Shown one piece after another: positions 20,820 through 29,378 of a stretch of DNA of 34,649 nt. Each line of letters begins with the position of its first letter. Position 1 is the stretch's first letter. Under the pieces are notes generated by a model. It ran no database searches, was not told the DNA's origin, and was given only the letters and a program-made list of their open reading frames with translations. The stretch is from contig JAJRQU010000123.1 in NCBI GenBank assembly GCA_024280095.1, positions 1 to 34,649 of the forward strand, given 5' to 3'. The DNA is from Alphaproteobacteria bacterium (GTDB lineage: Bacteria > Pseudomonadota > Alphaproteobacteria > Sphingomonadales > Emcibacteraceae). The position numbers and the translations under genes are program-made.

Positions 20820-22031
20820 ATGACACACTATAAAAATATTGCTGATCTGGGCGCGCTTGATGGCAAGCGCGTCCTTATTCGTGCCGACCTTAATGTTCCC
20901 ATGGGCAAAGACAAGGACGGCAATCCCTATGTCACTGACGATACGCGCATTCGCTCCGTGGCCCCCACCATCCTTCACTTGATGGATAAAGGCGCGCGCG
21001 TGATCGTCATGTCCCATTTTGGCCGCCCGAATGGCAAAGTTCAGCCGGAAATGTCGCTGGAACAGCTGGCGCAGCCCCTGTCCAATGCCTTGAAAAAGGC
21101 CGTGGTTTTTGTCAATGACTGCACTGGTGATATTGTGGCAGAAACGCTGGACGCCATGGAAGGTGATGCGGTGCTTTTGCTGGAAAATCTGCGGTTTCAT
21201 CCCGGCGAAACCAGCAATGACCCTGATTTTGCCAGGGCCTTGGCCGATAATGCGGATTTTTATGTCAATGAGGCTTTCTCCTGCAGTCACCGCGCCCATG
21301 CCTCGACCGAAGGCATTGCCCATCTCATTCCCTCGGCGGCAGGATTATCCCTTGAAAATGAATTGACCGCCCTTGAAAAAGCTCTCGGCAATCCGCAGCG
21401 TCCTCTATGCGCCGTTGTGGGCGGGGCCAAAGTTTCCAGCAAGCTGGATGTCCTGATCAATCTGGTGGAAAAAGTCGACCATCTGATCATCGGCGGCGGC
21501 ATGGCCAATACGTTTCTGGCCGCAAAGGGCATTGATGTGGGCAGTTCGCTCTGTGAACATGATCTGGCCGACACGGCCCGCGCCATCCTTGCCAAGGCGG
21601 CTGAACAGAATTGCGTGATCCATCTGCCCACCGATCTTGTGGTGGCCAAGCTATTCAAGGCGGGCGCAGAAAATCGTGTCATTTCCCTTGATGATGTGGC
21701 TTCGGATGACATGATTTTAGACGTTGGCCCGGCCACTGTTGCGGGCCTTGCTGAAATACTGAAAAGCTGTAAAACCCTGATCTGGAACGGCCCTATGGGG
21801 GCCTTTGAAATTACGCCCTTCGATGCGGCAACCGTTGCCCTTGCCAAGGCCGCCGGAAAGCTGACCGCAGAGGGAGCTATGGTTTCGGTAGCCGGGGGCG
21901 GCGATACGGTCGCGGCCCTGAACCATGCGGGTGTAGCAAATCAATTTACCCATATCTCCACCGCCGGCGGTGCTTTCCTCGAATGGATGGAAGGCAAAGA
22001 ATTGCCGGGCGTCAAGATATTGGAGAAATAG
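20820..22031 (+). CDS. pgk: Phosphoglycerate kinase
   Basis: [14 protein letters not shown]..., [60 protein letters not shown]. Confidence 0.97.
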   Translation: MTHYKNIADLGALDGKRVLIRADLNVPMGKDKDGNPYVTDDTRIRSVAPTILHLMDKGARVIVMSHFGRPNGKVQPEMSLEQLAQPLSNALKKAVVFVNDCTGDIVAETLDAMEGDAVLLLENLRFHPGETSNDPDFARALADNADFYVNEAFSCSHRAHASTEGIAHLIPSAAGLSLENELTALEKALGNPQRPLCAVVGGAKVSSKLDVLINLVEKVDHLIIGGGMANTFLAAKGIDVGSSLCEHDLADTARAILAKAAEQNCVIHLPTDLVVAKLFKAGAENRVISLDDVASDDMILDVGPATVAGLAEILKSCKTLIWNGPMGAFEITPFDAATVALAKAAGKLTAEGAMVSVAGGGDTVAALNHAGVANQFTHISTAGGAFLEWMEGKELPGVKILEK

Positions 22032-22039
22032 GTAACATC

Positions 22040-22663
22040 ATGACCAATACGCAGATCTATCTGATCACACCTCCGGTTTTTAATCTGGATGATTTCGCCG
22101 GGCAGTTGCAAGAGGCTTTGGCGGGCGGGCCTGTAGCAAGCCTGCAATTACGTATGAAAGATGCCACTGACGAAGAGATCATTAAGGCCGCAGAAGTGCT
22201 AATGCCGATCTGTCATGCCTGTGATGTCGCTTTTATCCTCAATGACCATGTTGATATTGCCAAAAAGATTGGTGCCGACGGCATTCATCTGGGTCAAGGT
22301 GACATAAACTACGGCGATGCCCGCGCCATTGTCGGCCCTGATATGGCGATCGGCGTGACCTGTAAAGATAGCCGCCATTTGTCCATGACCGCAGCAGAGC
22401 AAGGGGCGGACTATGTGGCCTTCGGCGCGTTTTTTCCGACCCAAACCAAAAAGGATGCCGCGCCCGCCCATAAAGAAATATTGTCATGGTGGGTTGAATT
22501 ATTCGAAGTACCTTGCGTTGCCATTGGCGGCATTACCGTGGAAAATGCCAAAGAATTGATTGATACAGGCGTAGATTTCCTTGCGGTATCCGGGGGGATA
22601 TGGAACCACAGCCAGGGGCCAAAGGAAGCCGTAAAGCAGTTTAATATATTATTCAGCGCCTAA
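22040..22663 (+). CDS. thiE: Thiamine phosphate synthase
   Basis: MTNTQIYLITPPVF..., LQLRMKDATDEEIIKAAEVLMPIC, FILNDHVDIAKKIGADGIHLGQGD, GVTCKDSRHLSMTAAEQGADYVAFGAFFPTQTK, VAIGGITVENAKELIDTGVDFLAVSGGIW. Confidence 0.9.
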   Translation: MTNTQIYLITPPVFNLDDFAGQLQEALAGGPVASLQLRMKDATDEEIIKAAEVLMPICHACDVAFILNDHVDIAKKIGADGIHLGQGDINYGDARAIVGPDMAIGVTCKDSRHLSMTAAEQGADYVAFGAFFPTQTKKDAAPAHKEILSWWVELFEVPCVAIGGITVENAKELIDTGVDFLAVSGGIWNHSQGPKEAVKQFNILFSA

Positions 22664-23572
22664 TGCCCTGCGCGAGCCTGCCCTGTTAACGGCCCGCGCT
22701 GATCTTTGCCTTGCCTGTTTTTTCTTCTGCTTTTTATGGACAGTTTTTTGCCGCTTTCTCCACCAGACCGCGCCGCCAAGGGGAAGACCAAGCAAGGCCA
22801 GCCAAATCGGCCCCTGAGACCATGTTTTTTCCATTGATACCGCTTGTGACCCCATAATATAGCCTTCGTAGGTCACCCGGGCTTCTACAAAAATATAATC
22901 CCCTTGCCCCCCCAATTCAAACGGGATCAGACCCGTGCGGGCAGTATCCTGAACAGCCGATAAATCCAGATATTTATGACGCATTTCAAAAGAACCGTCA
23001 TAGCCATCCCGCCGGGTCTCCAATATTTCATCGGTTATCCTGAAATGCTGCCTTAAACGGCCGTTGTCACCGGAGTCATTATAAGACCCCAGCATTAAGC
23101 TCTTTTGGCTTAACGTCTCCTTCGTGACATCTCTGCGGCGCATGGTCGCGCCATAGAATACATTCCGGCCAATGGTCAACTGCGCAACTTCCCCCTCGTT
23201 GGTCATATCAATAACGCTGCGAGAGATATAATGATAATCCGTTTGGCCCGAAATTGATTTCTTCTGAAAAACCGACCCCGCATGCCGCGTAATTTTTCCG
23301 GTATTTTCCAGACTGGATTTTCCCACCGTGCGCACCCATTCCTTGTCATCCTGAAATATAAAATTAACAATCACTTTGGTGAGCACAAATTCATCCCCCA
23401 TGGGCAAATGTTGCCGTAGATCAATCTGTCCTTGATATTTCTGCGGCTCTGAAATCAATATATTCTGCTCCGCAAGCTGGGCCTTGCCGGACAAGCTTGT
23501 TGCCCCAACGGGAAGTGGGAGAAGAAACATCAGGATAAAATAACCGATAATAGAAAAATACTTAATATTCAT
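22649..23572 (-). CDS. Secreted, C-terminally membrane-anchored protein of unknown family with a strongly basic tail
   Basis: Signal peptide MNIKYFSIIGYFILMFLLPLPVGATS; about 220-aa extracytoplasmic region; TM 'GPIWLALLGLPLGGAVWW'; then RKRQKTVHKKQKKKQARQRSARAVNRAGSRR. SD-like GAGAGAG upstream of ATG. Confidence 0.75.
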   Translation of the reverse strand: MNIKYFSIIGYFILMFLLPLPVGATSLSGKAQLAEQNILISEPQKYQGQIDLRQHLPMGDEFVLTKVIVNFIFQDDKEWVRTVGKSSLENTGKITRHAGSVFQKKSISGQTDYHYISRSVIDMTNEGEVAQLTIGRNVFYGATMRRRDVTKETLSQKSLMLGSYNDSGDNGRLRQHFRITDEILETRRDGYDGSFEMRHKYLDLSAVQDTARTGLIPFELGGQGDYIFVEARVTYEGYIMGSQAVSMEKTWSQGPIWLALLGLPLGGAVWWRKRQKTVHKKQKKKQARQRSARAVNRAGSRRALGAE

Positions 23573-23668
23573 ATTTCTCTCTCAATTTAAAGAGCGCCGA
23601 AATTTAAAAAAGGATGTTATGCGCAATATCTTCACCTTTTGTTAAGGAATTGAGAGACTTTTATCCAA

Positions 23669-23697
23669 TTGCTAATTAATCGACATAATCCTATAAA
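23669..23697 (+). promoter_or_regulatory. Candidate promoter for the GNAT gene, possibly giving a leaderless transcript
   Basis: TTGCTA (23669-23674), 17-nt spacer, TATAAA (23692-23697), and ATG at 23704 with no Shine-Dalgarno. Confidence 0.45.
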
Positions 23698-23703
23698 TGG
23701 GCC

Positions 23704-24141
23704 ATGAGCGAGATAACCATCACCAAAATTATATCGGAAGAAGACCTGAACCGCTGTTTCCAAATCCGCACCACCGTGTTCGTTGAAGAACAAAATGTGC
23801 CCATGGATGAGGAAATTGACGGATTAGACGGACAGGCCGATCATTTTCTATTGTATTGCGGCCAGATTCCGGTCGCAACGGCCCGTGTACGTTACCTGAA
23901 TGACTTGGCGAAAATCGAGCGGGTCGCGGTATTAAAAGGCAATAGGGGGCATAGGATAGGTCACCAATTAATGGGTTTTATCATGGCTGATATTAAGAAA
24001 AATCCGCACATAAAACGCATGAAGCTCGGCGCGCAGATTCAGGTCATTGCATTTTATGAGAAACTTGGTTTTACCTGCCACGGGGATATTTTCCTCGATG
24101 CCGGTATCAAGCATCGCTGGATGAGCCTTGATACGGGCTGA
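23704..24141 (+). CDS. GNAT family N-acetyltransferase
   Basis: CFQIRTTVFVEEQNVPMDEEIDGLDGQADHFLLYCGQIPVATARVRYLNDLAKIERVAVLKGNRGHRIGHQLMGFIM, a GNAT (ElaA/YjcF-like) pattern. Confidence 0.88.
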   Translation: MSEITITKIISEEDLNRCFQIRTTVFVEEQNVPMDEEIDGLDGQADHFLLYCGQIPVATARVRYLNDLAKIERVAVLKGNRGHRIGHQLMGFIMADIKKNPHIKRMKLGAQIQVIAFYEKLGFTCHGDIFLDAGIKHRWMSLDTG

Positions 24142-24477
24142 TCAGACTTTTATCTGAGACGCCCATTTTTCAGCCAAGTCTCCCGCATAGGGCAGCTTGT
24201 ATTTTTCGCCTTGAAAACCCTTAATAATCAGTAATATCCACAAAATAAATCCAATGATCATCACAATCGGCATCAAGGGAATGCCTATCAGGCTAATGGA
24301 TAGCGCAATCTGCAATAAACTGATCCCGCCAAAAACTACAATGGCCTGCATGGCGTGGAAGCGAACGTCCTGATCTTCCTTTTCCAGTAGGAAAAAAATC
24401 AATCCCGTTACCCAGCCAAATACGTAACATAGGCCCGAGGCAACATTTTTATCCAATCCTGTGGATGTTTTACTCAT
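24142..24477 (-). CDS. DUF4870-like small membrane protein
   Basis: MSKTSTGLDKNVASGLCYVFGWVTGLIFFLLEKEDQDVRFHAMQAIVVFG...ILWILLIIKGFQGEKYKLPYAGDLAEKW. Start taken at the internal Met (24477). Confidence 0.8.
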   Translation of the reverse strand: MSKTSTGLDKNVASGLCYVFGWVTGLIFFLLEKEDQDVRFHAMQAIVVFGGISLLQIALSISLIGIPLMPIVMIIGFILWILLIIKGFQGEKYKLPYAGDLAEKWASQIKV

Positions 24478-24489
24478 TTTCTTTCCCTT

Positions 24490-24543
24490 TATTTTTAATA
24501 TAATAAAATTATATGATATTTTTGATATAATAAAACTATACAG
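24490..24543 (+). repeat. Tandem 27-bp direct repeat in the divergent promoter region, each copy with a TATAAT
   Basis: TATTTTTAATATAATAAAATTATATGA (24490-24516) followed directly by TATTTTTGATATAATAAAACTATACAG (24517-24543), 22/27 identical. Confidence 0.8.
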
Positions 24544-24586
24544 CAATTGCACCAAAAATTCCACTATACGAAGATCAGATAATTTT

Positions 24587-25246
24587 ATGACATATAACCT
24601 GCCCATATTATATAGCTTCCGGCGCTGTCCCTACGCTATGCGCGCGCGTCTCGGGCTGCAATATGCCAAAATAAAAGTCGAATTACGCGAAGTGGTTTTA
24701 AGGGATAAGCCGGCTGAAATGATCGCTATTTCACCAAAGGCGACGGTGCCCGTTCTGCTGCTTCCTGAGCATATTATAATTGATGAAAGCTATGACATCA
24801 TCAAATGGGCCATCAGCCAAAATGATCCTGATAACTGGCAACAGTTCTTATCCCAAAGTGATGAACTGGTAAAAATAAATGACGGCATGTTCAAAACAGC
24901 TCTGGATAAATACAAATATTCATCCCGTTTCCCCGAACAGGAACCCACATTTTATCGGGCGCAGGGAGAGGTCTTCCTGAACCAGTTGGAGCAAATATTA
25001 CGGCAAGGCCCTTTCCTGCTTGGCAGGCAGGAAACACTGGCTGATATTGCCATTTTTCCCTTCGTTCGGCAATTCTCCCATGTGGATAAGGCATGGTTCT
25101 TTGCCGCGCCCTACCCCCAATTGCACCGATGGTTAAAAGGCTATCTCAGCCATCAAAATTTCACCAGCATCATGAACAAATATACCCCATGGCAACAGGG
25201 TAATCAGGAAGTATATTTCCCCGATTCGCTAACTCATCTCTCTTAA
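24587..25246 (+). CDS. Glutathione S-transferase family protein
   Basis: MTYNLPILYSFRRCPYAMRARLGLQYAKIKVELREVVLRDKPAEMIAISPKATVPVLLLPEHIIIDESYDIIKWA; C-terminal 'GPFLLGRQETLADIAIFPFVRQFSHVDKAWF'. Confidence 0.88.
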   Translation: MTYNLPILYSFRRCPYAMRARLGLQYAKIKVELREVVLRDKPAEMIAISPKATVPVLLLPEHIIIDESYDIIKWAISQNDPDNWQQFLSQSDELVKINDGMFKTALDKYKYSSRFPEQEPTFYRAQGEVFLNQLEQILRQGPFLLGRQETLADIAIFPFVRQFSHVDKAWFFAAPYPQLHRWLKGYLSHQNFTSIMNKYTPWQQGNQEVYFPDSLTHLS

Positions 25247-25341
25247 GCATCTTTTTTTCCTGATCTGTATCAAGGCCTTCCTGCATCTCTTGGCGCATCC
25301 TTCATATGATGGTAAACTTTACGCATGAACGGAGGATAAAG

Positions 25342-25752
25342 GTGAATATATTAAGTCTGGATAAGGTTGAGTTCATAATTTCAATGGCAAGAGAATTGGG
25401 TGAATCGTCACGCGCAATAATTGGTGAAGAACTGGCGGACGACACCGCGCCCAGGCATTACTCTGAATTTTCCCTCGCCGCCAAGGCTGATACTTCTATG
25501 AGCGAAGAGAATGCAGGTGATTCAACCTATCAAGAATTAAAATCCGTCATTAACGGGATGAACGAAGAAGAACGAAATGAACTTGTCGCTTTGATGTGGC
25601 TGGGGCGCGGTACTTATTCTTTATCTGACTGGAAAAATGCCGTAGAAGAAGCGCGCGACGCCGGCAATGACCATACCGCAGAATATTTAATGCGCACCCC
25701 TTTATTGCCTGATTATCTTACCGAGGGTTTGGCCCTTGTGGCAGATGAGTAA
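25342..25752 (+). CDS. DUF3775-like protein (likely GTG start)
   Basis: MNILSLDKVEFIISMARELGESS...NGMNEEERNELVALMWLGRGTYSLSDWKNAVEEARD...TAEYLMRTPLLPDYLTEGLALV. GTG at 25342 is preceded by GGAGG (25331-25335). Confidence 0.75.
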   Translation: MNILSLDKVEFIISMARELGESSRAIIGEELADDTAPRHYSEFSLAAKADTSMSEENAGDSTYQELKSVINGMNEEERNELVALMWLGRGTYSLSDWKNAVEEARDAGNDHTAEYLMRTPLLPDYLTEGLALVADE

Positions 25753-25756
25753 GCCA

Positions 25757-26209
25757 TTAGAGTTTCTCCACTTTTAAGACCGTAGAATCTATACCAATCA
25801 CCTTGACTTTATCATTTTCCTTGGCCTCAAAATCGCCCTCAACGCTCCAGTTGCTATCGCCGATGCGGATTTTACCTTTGCCGTTTTTCATATCCCGGAT
25901 CAGATTATAGGTTTGGCCGATATATTGATGGCCGCGCTGATTCAAATTTGTATCATCCGTTTCGATAGGGTTTCTTTTTAAAAAGGCCCGGCCCGCAAAA
26001 ACACTGATAATACTTAAGATCGCAAAGATTATAAATTGTACTTCCCAGGAAAGCCCCGGGTCAAAAAATACAATGCCGCCCACAATGACACTGGCAATAG
26101 CCATCCATAAAAACACAACGCCGGGGGCGGCCAATTCCAACCCAATCAACAGCAATGCCGTAATAAACCATGTCCAGTGATTTAATATAAAGCCATCCAA
26201 GAAATCCAT
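25757..26209 (-). CDS. NfeD family membrane protein (short form)
   Basis: MDFLDGFILNHWTWFITALLLIGLELAAPGVVFLWMAIASVIVGGIVFF... then an OB-fold-like C-terminus 'GQTYNLIRDMKNGKGKIRIGDSNWSVEGDFEAKENDKVKVIGIDSTVLKVEKL'. Downstream of the SPFH gene. Confidence 0.9.
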   Translation of the reverse strand: MDFLDGFILNHWTWFITALLLIGLELAAPGVVFLWMAIASVIVGGIVFFDPGLSWEVQFIIFAILSIISVFAGRAFLKRNPIETDDTNLNQRGHQYIGQTYNLIRDMKNGKGKIRIGDSNWSVEGDFEAKENDKVKVIGIDSTVLKVEKL

Positions 26210-26232
26210 CTCTCACTCCTTATAAAAGCTAT

Positions 26233-27186
26233 TTAAGAACCAGATCTTGGAACTGAACCTGAGGGCGTCTTTGGCGCTTTACTGATATTGTTCAGCATTT
26301 CCGTCATGCCGCCAAGCGCCCCGATAACGCCGCTGGCCTCCAGAGGCATAAAGACAAGCTTCTCATTAGGGGAATTGGCAAATTGGCCTAAGGTTTCCAC
26401 ATATTTTTGCGCGATGAAATAATTAATGGCCTGCCCATCCCCGCTGGCGATGGCATCGGAAACCATGGTTGTCGCTTTTGCTTCAGCTTCGGCTTCTCTC
26501 TCGCGGGCCTCGGCATCCCGAAAGGCGGCTTCACGGCGGCCTTCGGCTTCGAGGATAGCCCCCCGTTTTTCACCTTCGGCACGCAAAATTTCCGCCTGAC
26601 GAAAACCTTCCGCATCCAGAATATTAGCCCGCTTTTCACGTTCCGCCTTCATCTGGCGGGCCATAGCCTCGACAATATCCCTCGGGGGTTCAATATCCTT
26701 GATTTCGATACGGGTTATCTTAATGCCCCAAGGCTGGGTTGCTTCATCCACCACATCCAAAAGGCGGCCATTAATTCTGTCCCGCTGTGACAAAAGCTCA
26801 TCAAGGTCCATCGACCCCATCACCGTACGCAGATTGGTCATGGTCAAATTCAGAATGGCGAGGATCATGTCATTAACCTCATAGGTGGCTTTGGGGGCAT
26901 CCAAGACCTGAAAAAACACCACGCCATCCGCCCGTACCATGGCGTTATCCTTGGTGATCACCTCTTGGCTGGGAATGTCCAAGACCCGTTCCATCATGCT
27001 GACTTTTGAGCCAACCCGATCAAAAAACGGAATAATAATATGAAAGCCGGGATTTAGGGTTTTTGTGTAACGGCCAAATCGCTCGACCGTATAATTATAT
27101 CCTTGCCGTACAGTTTGCACGCCCATAAGAATAATCGTCACGCCGGTGACAAGAAACACAATGCCGAATATTGCAAAACTACTCAT
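26233..27186 (-). CDS. SPFH/Band 7 (stomatin-like, QmcA type) protein
   Basis: Single N-terminal [73 protein letters not shown]; long charged coiled coil '[63 protein letters not shown]'. Confidence 0.94.
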   Translation of the reverse strand: MSSFAIFGIVFLVTGVTIILMGVQTVRQGYNYTVERFGRYTKTLNPGFHIIIPFFDRVGSKVSMMERVLDIPSQEVITKDNAMVRADGVVFFQVLDAPKATYEVNDMILAILNLTMTNLRTVMGSMDLDELLSQRDRINGRLLDVVDEATQPWGIKITRIEIKDIEPPRDIVEAMARQMKAEREKRANILDAEGFRQAEILRAEGEKRGAILEAEGRREAAFRDAEAREREAEAEAKATTMVSDAIASGDGQAINYFIAQKYVETLGQFANSPNEKLVFMPLEASGVIGALGGMTEMLNNISKAPKTPSGSVPRSGS

Positions 27187-27447
27187 GATGTAATCCCCTT
27201 AAAGTGAAATGAATATTTAAAATCCCACTGTAACGGAACATCTCATGAATAGGAAGCGGACTATGCATTGCAGAACCCACTTTAAGGGCAAAGAGATAGC
27301 AAAGCCCCGGAAAACAGCTGTTTTTCGAGGTTCGTTTAGGAATTTAAGCGGCCCCGGCTGCATCATGCACAATTGTGGGGAGGGGAATGTTCATAAGTAT
27401 GCCAGAACCGCTTAAAACTTTGCGCGTGCATTTTCTGCACTCACCAT

Positions 27448-27924
27448 TTATGTCACAATTTTCCATGTGCCATCGGGCTGGCGGCAGGCCTTGCCATAAA
27501 CCTCTTCAGCTTTACCACCGACAGTGACGGTTTGTTGATATTCCCGGCAATAGGCCCCTGTTTTATCCTGATAAGCAGGCTTGGGCGTATAGCTGCCCGA
27601 ATGACCTGAATCCGGATTATACCATGTTGATGTTTGGCCTGACGGATATGTTTCCAAAGCTATTTGCTGATTACGGTTCATGGCTTGCCGGTCGGCATTA
27701 TCCAGAGACTTGCCAATGCTACTGCCGATAGCAGCCCCCGCCATAGTGCCCGCCGCAACCGCCAGAAACTGCGTCGTACCATTGCCATTATCACCAATAG
27801 CAGACCCAATGGCCGCCCCGCCAATAGCCCCAAGAAAAGTACCAAAGCCCTGTTTTGATCCGGGCTCACACGCCGTAAGCGTCAATAGGCTTGCCAGAAT
27901 AACGGCTATTTTTGCTTTTTTCAT
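27448..27924 (-). CDS. Glycine-zipper lipoprotein, 17-kDa surface antigen-like
   Basis: Lipobox LLTLTAC; FGTFLGAIGGAAIGSAIGDN...VAAGTMAGAAIGSSIGKSLDNADRQAMNRNQQIALE; C-terminal 'YCREYQQTVTVGGKAEEVYGKACRQPDGTWKIV'. Confidence 0.88.
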   Translation of the reverse strand: MKKAKIAVILASLLTLTACEPGSKQGFGTFLGAIGGAAIGSAIGDNGNGTTQFLAVAAGTMAGAAIGSSIGKSLDNADRQAMNRNQQIALETYPSGQTSTWYNPDSGHSGSYTPKPAYQDKTGAYCREYQQTVTVGGKAEEVYGKACRQPDGTWKIVT

Positions 27925-27998
27925 TTCATCACCTGCTCGTTTATCATGAGACTATATTATGATATGAACCATGAACCATTCCTGAACAAAAGAATGAG

Positions 27999-29378
27999 CT
28001 ATGGCGATATATATACCGCAGGAAGGGACAGGCGGGCCAAAAGCCCATGGGGTTCATTATCCATCAGATAGATTTTTCCCCCATATAAACCCGTCAGGTC
28101 TTTCACAATAGACAGGCCAAGCCCCGTGCCAGGCGTATTTTCATCAAGACGTTCCCCGCGCATAAAAACTGAATCTCGTGCCTCTTTATCGATGCCAGGG
28201 CCATCGTCGGCCACTTGAATGAAAATCAACTCCCCTTCCCGCATACAGGAAATAACGACTTTGCTTTTTGACCATTTCGCGGCATTTTCAATGAGATTGC
28301 CGACCATTTCCTCTAAATCCTGACGCTCCCCACGAAATAAAAGGCGCGATTGATCGCCGGTTGGCAGAAAGCTGATTTTCTTATCCCTGTAAATTCGCGT
28401 CATAGCCCGGCAGATGTCCTGCAAAACAGGCACAATTTCTGTACGGCTCGTCATGACTTTTATGCTGGCCACTACTCTGGCTCTACGCAGATAATGATCC
28501 ACCTGACGCCGCATCATTTCCGACTGTTTGCCGACCAATTCTGATAAAGCCCCCTTGTTTAAGGCCGATTCATTTGACAATATGGCCAAGGGCGTTTTCA
28601 GAGCATGAGCCAAATTTCCAACCTGCGTGCGCGAGCGGTCAATGATCTGGTTATTATGATCTAATAAGGCATTCAATTCATCAGCCAAAGGTTGAATTTC
28701 CGTGGGAAAATCTTCCGGCAAATGAACCGCCTCCCCCGTGCGAATTTTCTGCAAGGATAGACGAATATTTCTTAAGGGCTTTAACCCCAGATAAATCTGT
28801 AAAAAAGATGCGGCAATCAACCCAAGGCCAAGGGCGCTGAGTGAATAGATCAAAATATTGTCAAACTGATCCAATTGCCCGTTAATTTCCGATCTGTCGA
28901 TGGCCACAGTGAAGCGAAAAATGGTTGGATCCCCCGGTATGGCAACATCCTTTTCCACCATACGTAAATGCTGGTCTTCAGGCCCAAAGATAAAAGAAAA
29001 ACGGCTCTGAAAAGCCGGGTTCTGCAAATTCGGCTCAAGGCTTTGATCCCAAAGGGAGCGCGAGCGAAAAGGCTCCTGATCTTCTGCTGATATTTGCCAG
29101 TACCATCCAGAATAGGGCTGCTCAAATCTGGGATCAACCATAGCCCGGTAAAAGCTGACCTGACCATCAGAATTACTGCTGCTGATACCAATTAAATTTT
29201 CCAGCAGCCCATTCAGACGCTCGTCAAAATTATCCTCAATGGTCTCTTTAAACGTCAACGATAATAGATAACCACCGAACATCAGCGCAAAAAATGTCCA
29301 GACAGCCGAATAGGACATCAGCCGGAACCATAAAGACTTGTTGCCTTTGTTAGCTTTTCTGTTCTTCTGGATCAACAA
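27999..29378 (-). CDS. Sensor histidine kinase (PhoQ/OmpR-partner type)
   Basis: Two TM segments; H-box VGNLAHALKTPLAILSNE; N-box MVGNLIENAAKWSKSKV; G-boxes DDGPGIDKEARDSVF and GTGLGLSIVKDLTGLYGG. Confidence 0.93.
   Translation of the reverse strand: MLIQKNRKANKGNKSLWFRLMSYSAVWTFFALMFGGYLLSLTFKETIEDNFDERLNGLLENLIGISSSNSDGQVSFYRAMVDPRFEQPYSGWYWQISAEDQEPFRSRSLWDQSLEPNLQNPAFQSRFSFIFGPEDQHLRMVEKDVAIPGDPTIFRFTVAIDRSEINGQLDQFDNILIYSLSALGLGLIAASFLQIYLGLKPLRNIRLSLQKIRTGEAVHLPEDFPTEIQPLADELNALLDHNNQIIDRSRTQVGNLAHALKTPLAILSNESALNKGALSELVGKQSEMMRRQVDHYLRRARVVASIKVMTSRTEIVPVLQDICRAMTRIYRDKKISFLPTGDQSRLLFRGERQDLEEMVGNLIENAAKWSKSKVVISCMREGELIFIQVADDGPGIDKEARDSVFMRGERLDENTPGTGLGLSIVKDLTGLYGGKIYLMDNEPHGLLARLSLPAVYISP

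Noticed and set aside
21287-21847. 186-aa - strand ORF opposite pgk
   Set aside because: Antisense shadow of pgk; no signal peptide, SD or domain evidence.
23578-23657. 10-bp inverted repeat TCTCTCAATT/AATTGAGAGA between the unknown membrane protein and GNAT
   Set aside because: One arm is simply the Shine-Dalgarno region of the - strand gene; a purine-rich coincidence is the simpler explanation.
24478-24586. Possible small insertion element because of AT-richness and repeats
   Set aside because: No terminal inverted repeats, target duplication or transposase; it is only a 27-bp tandem duplication.
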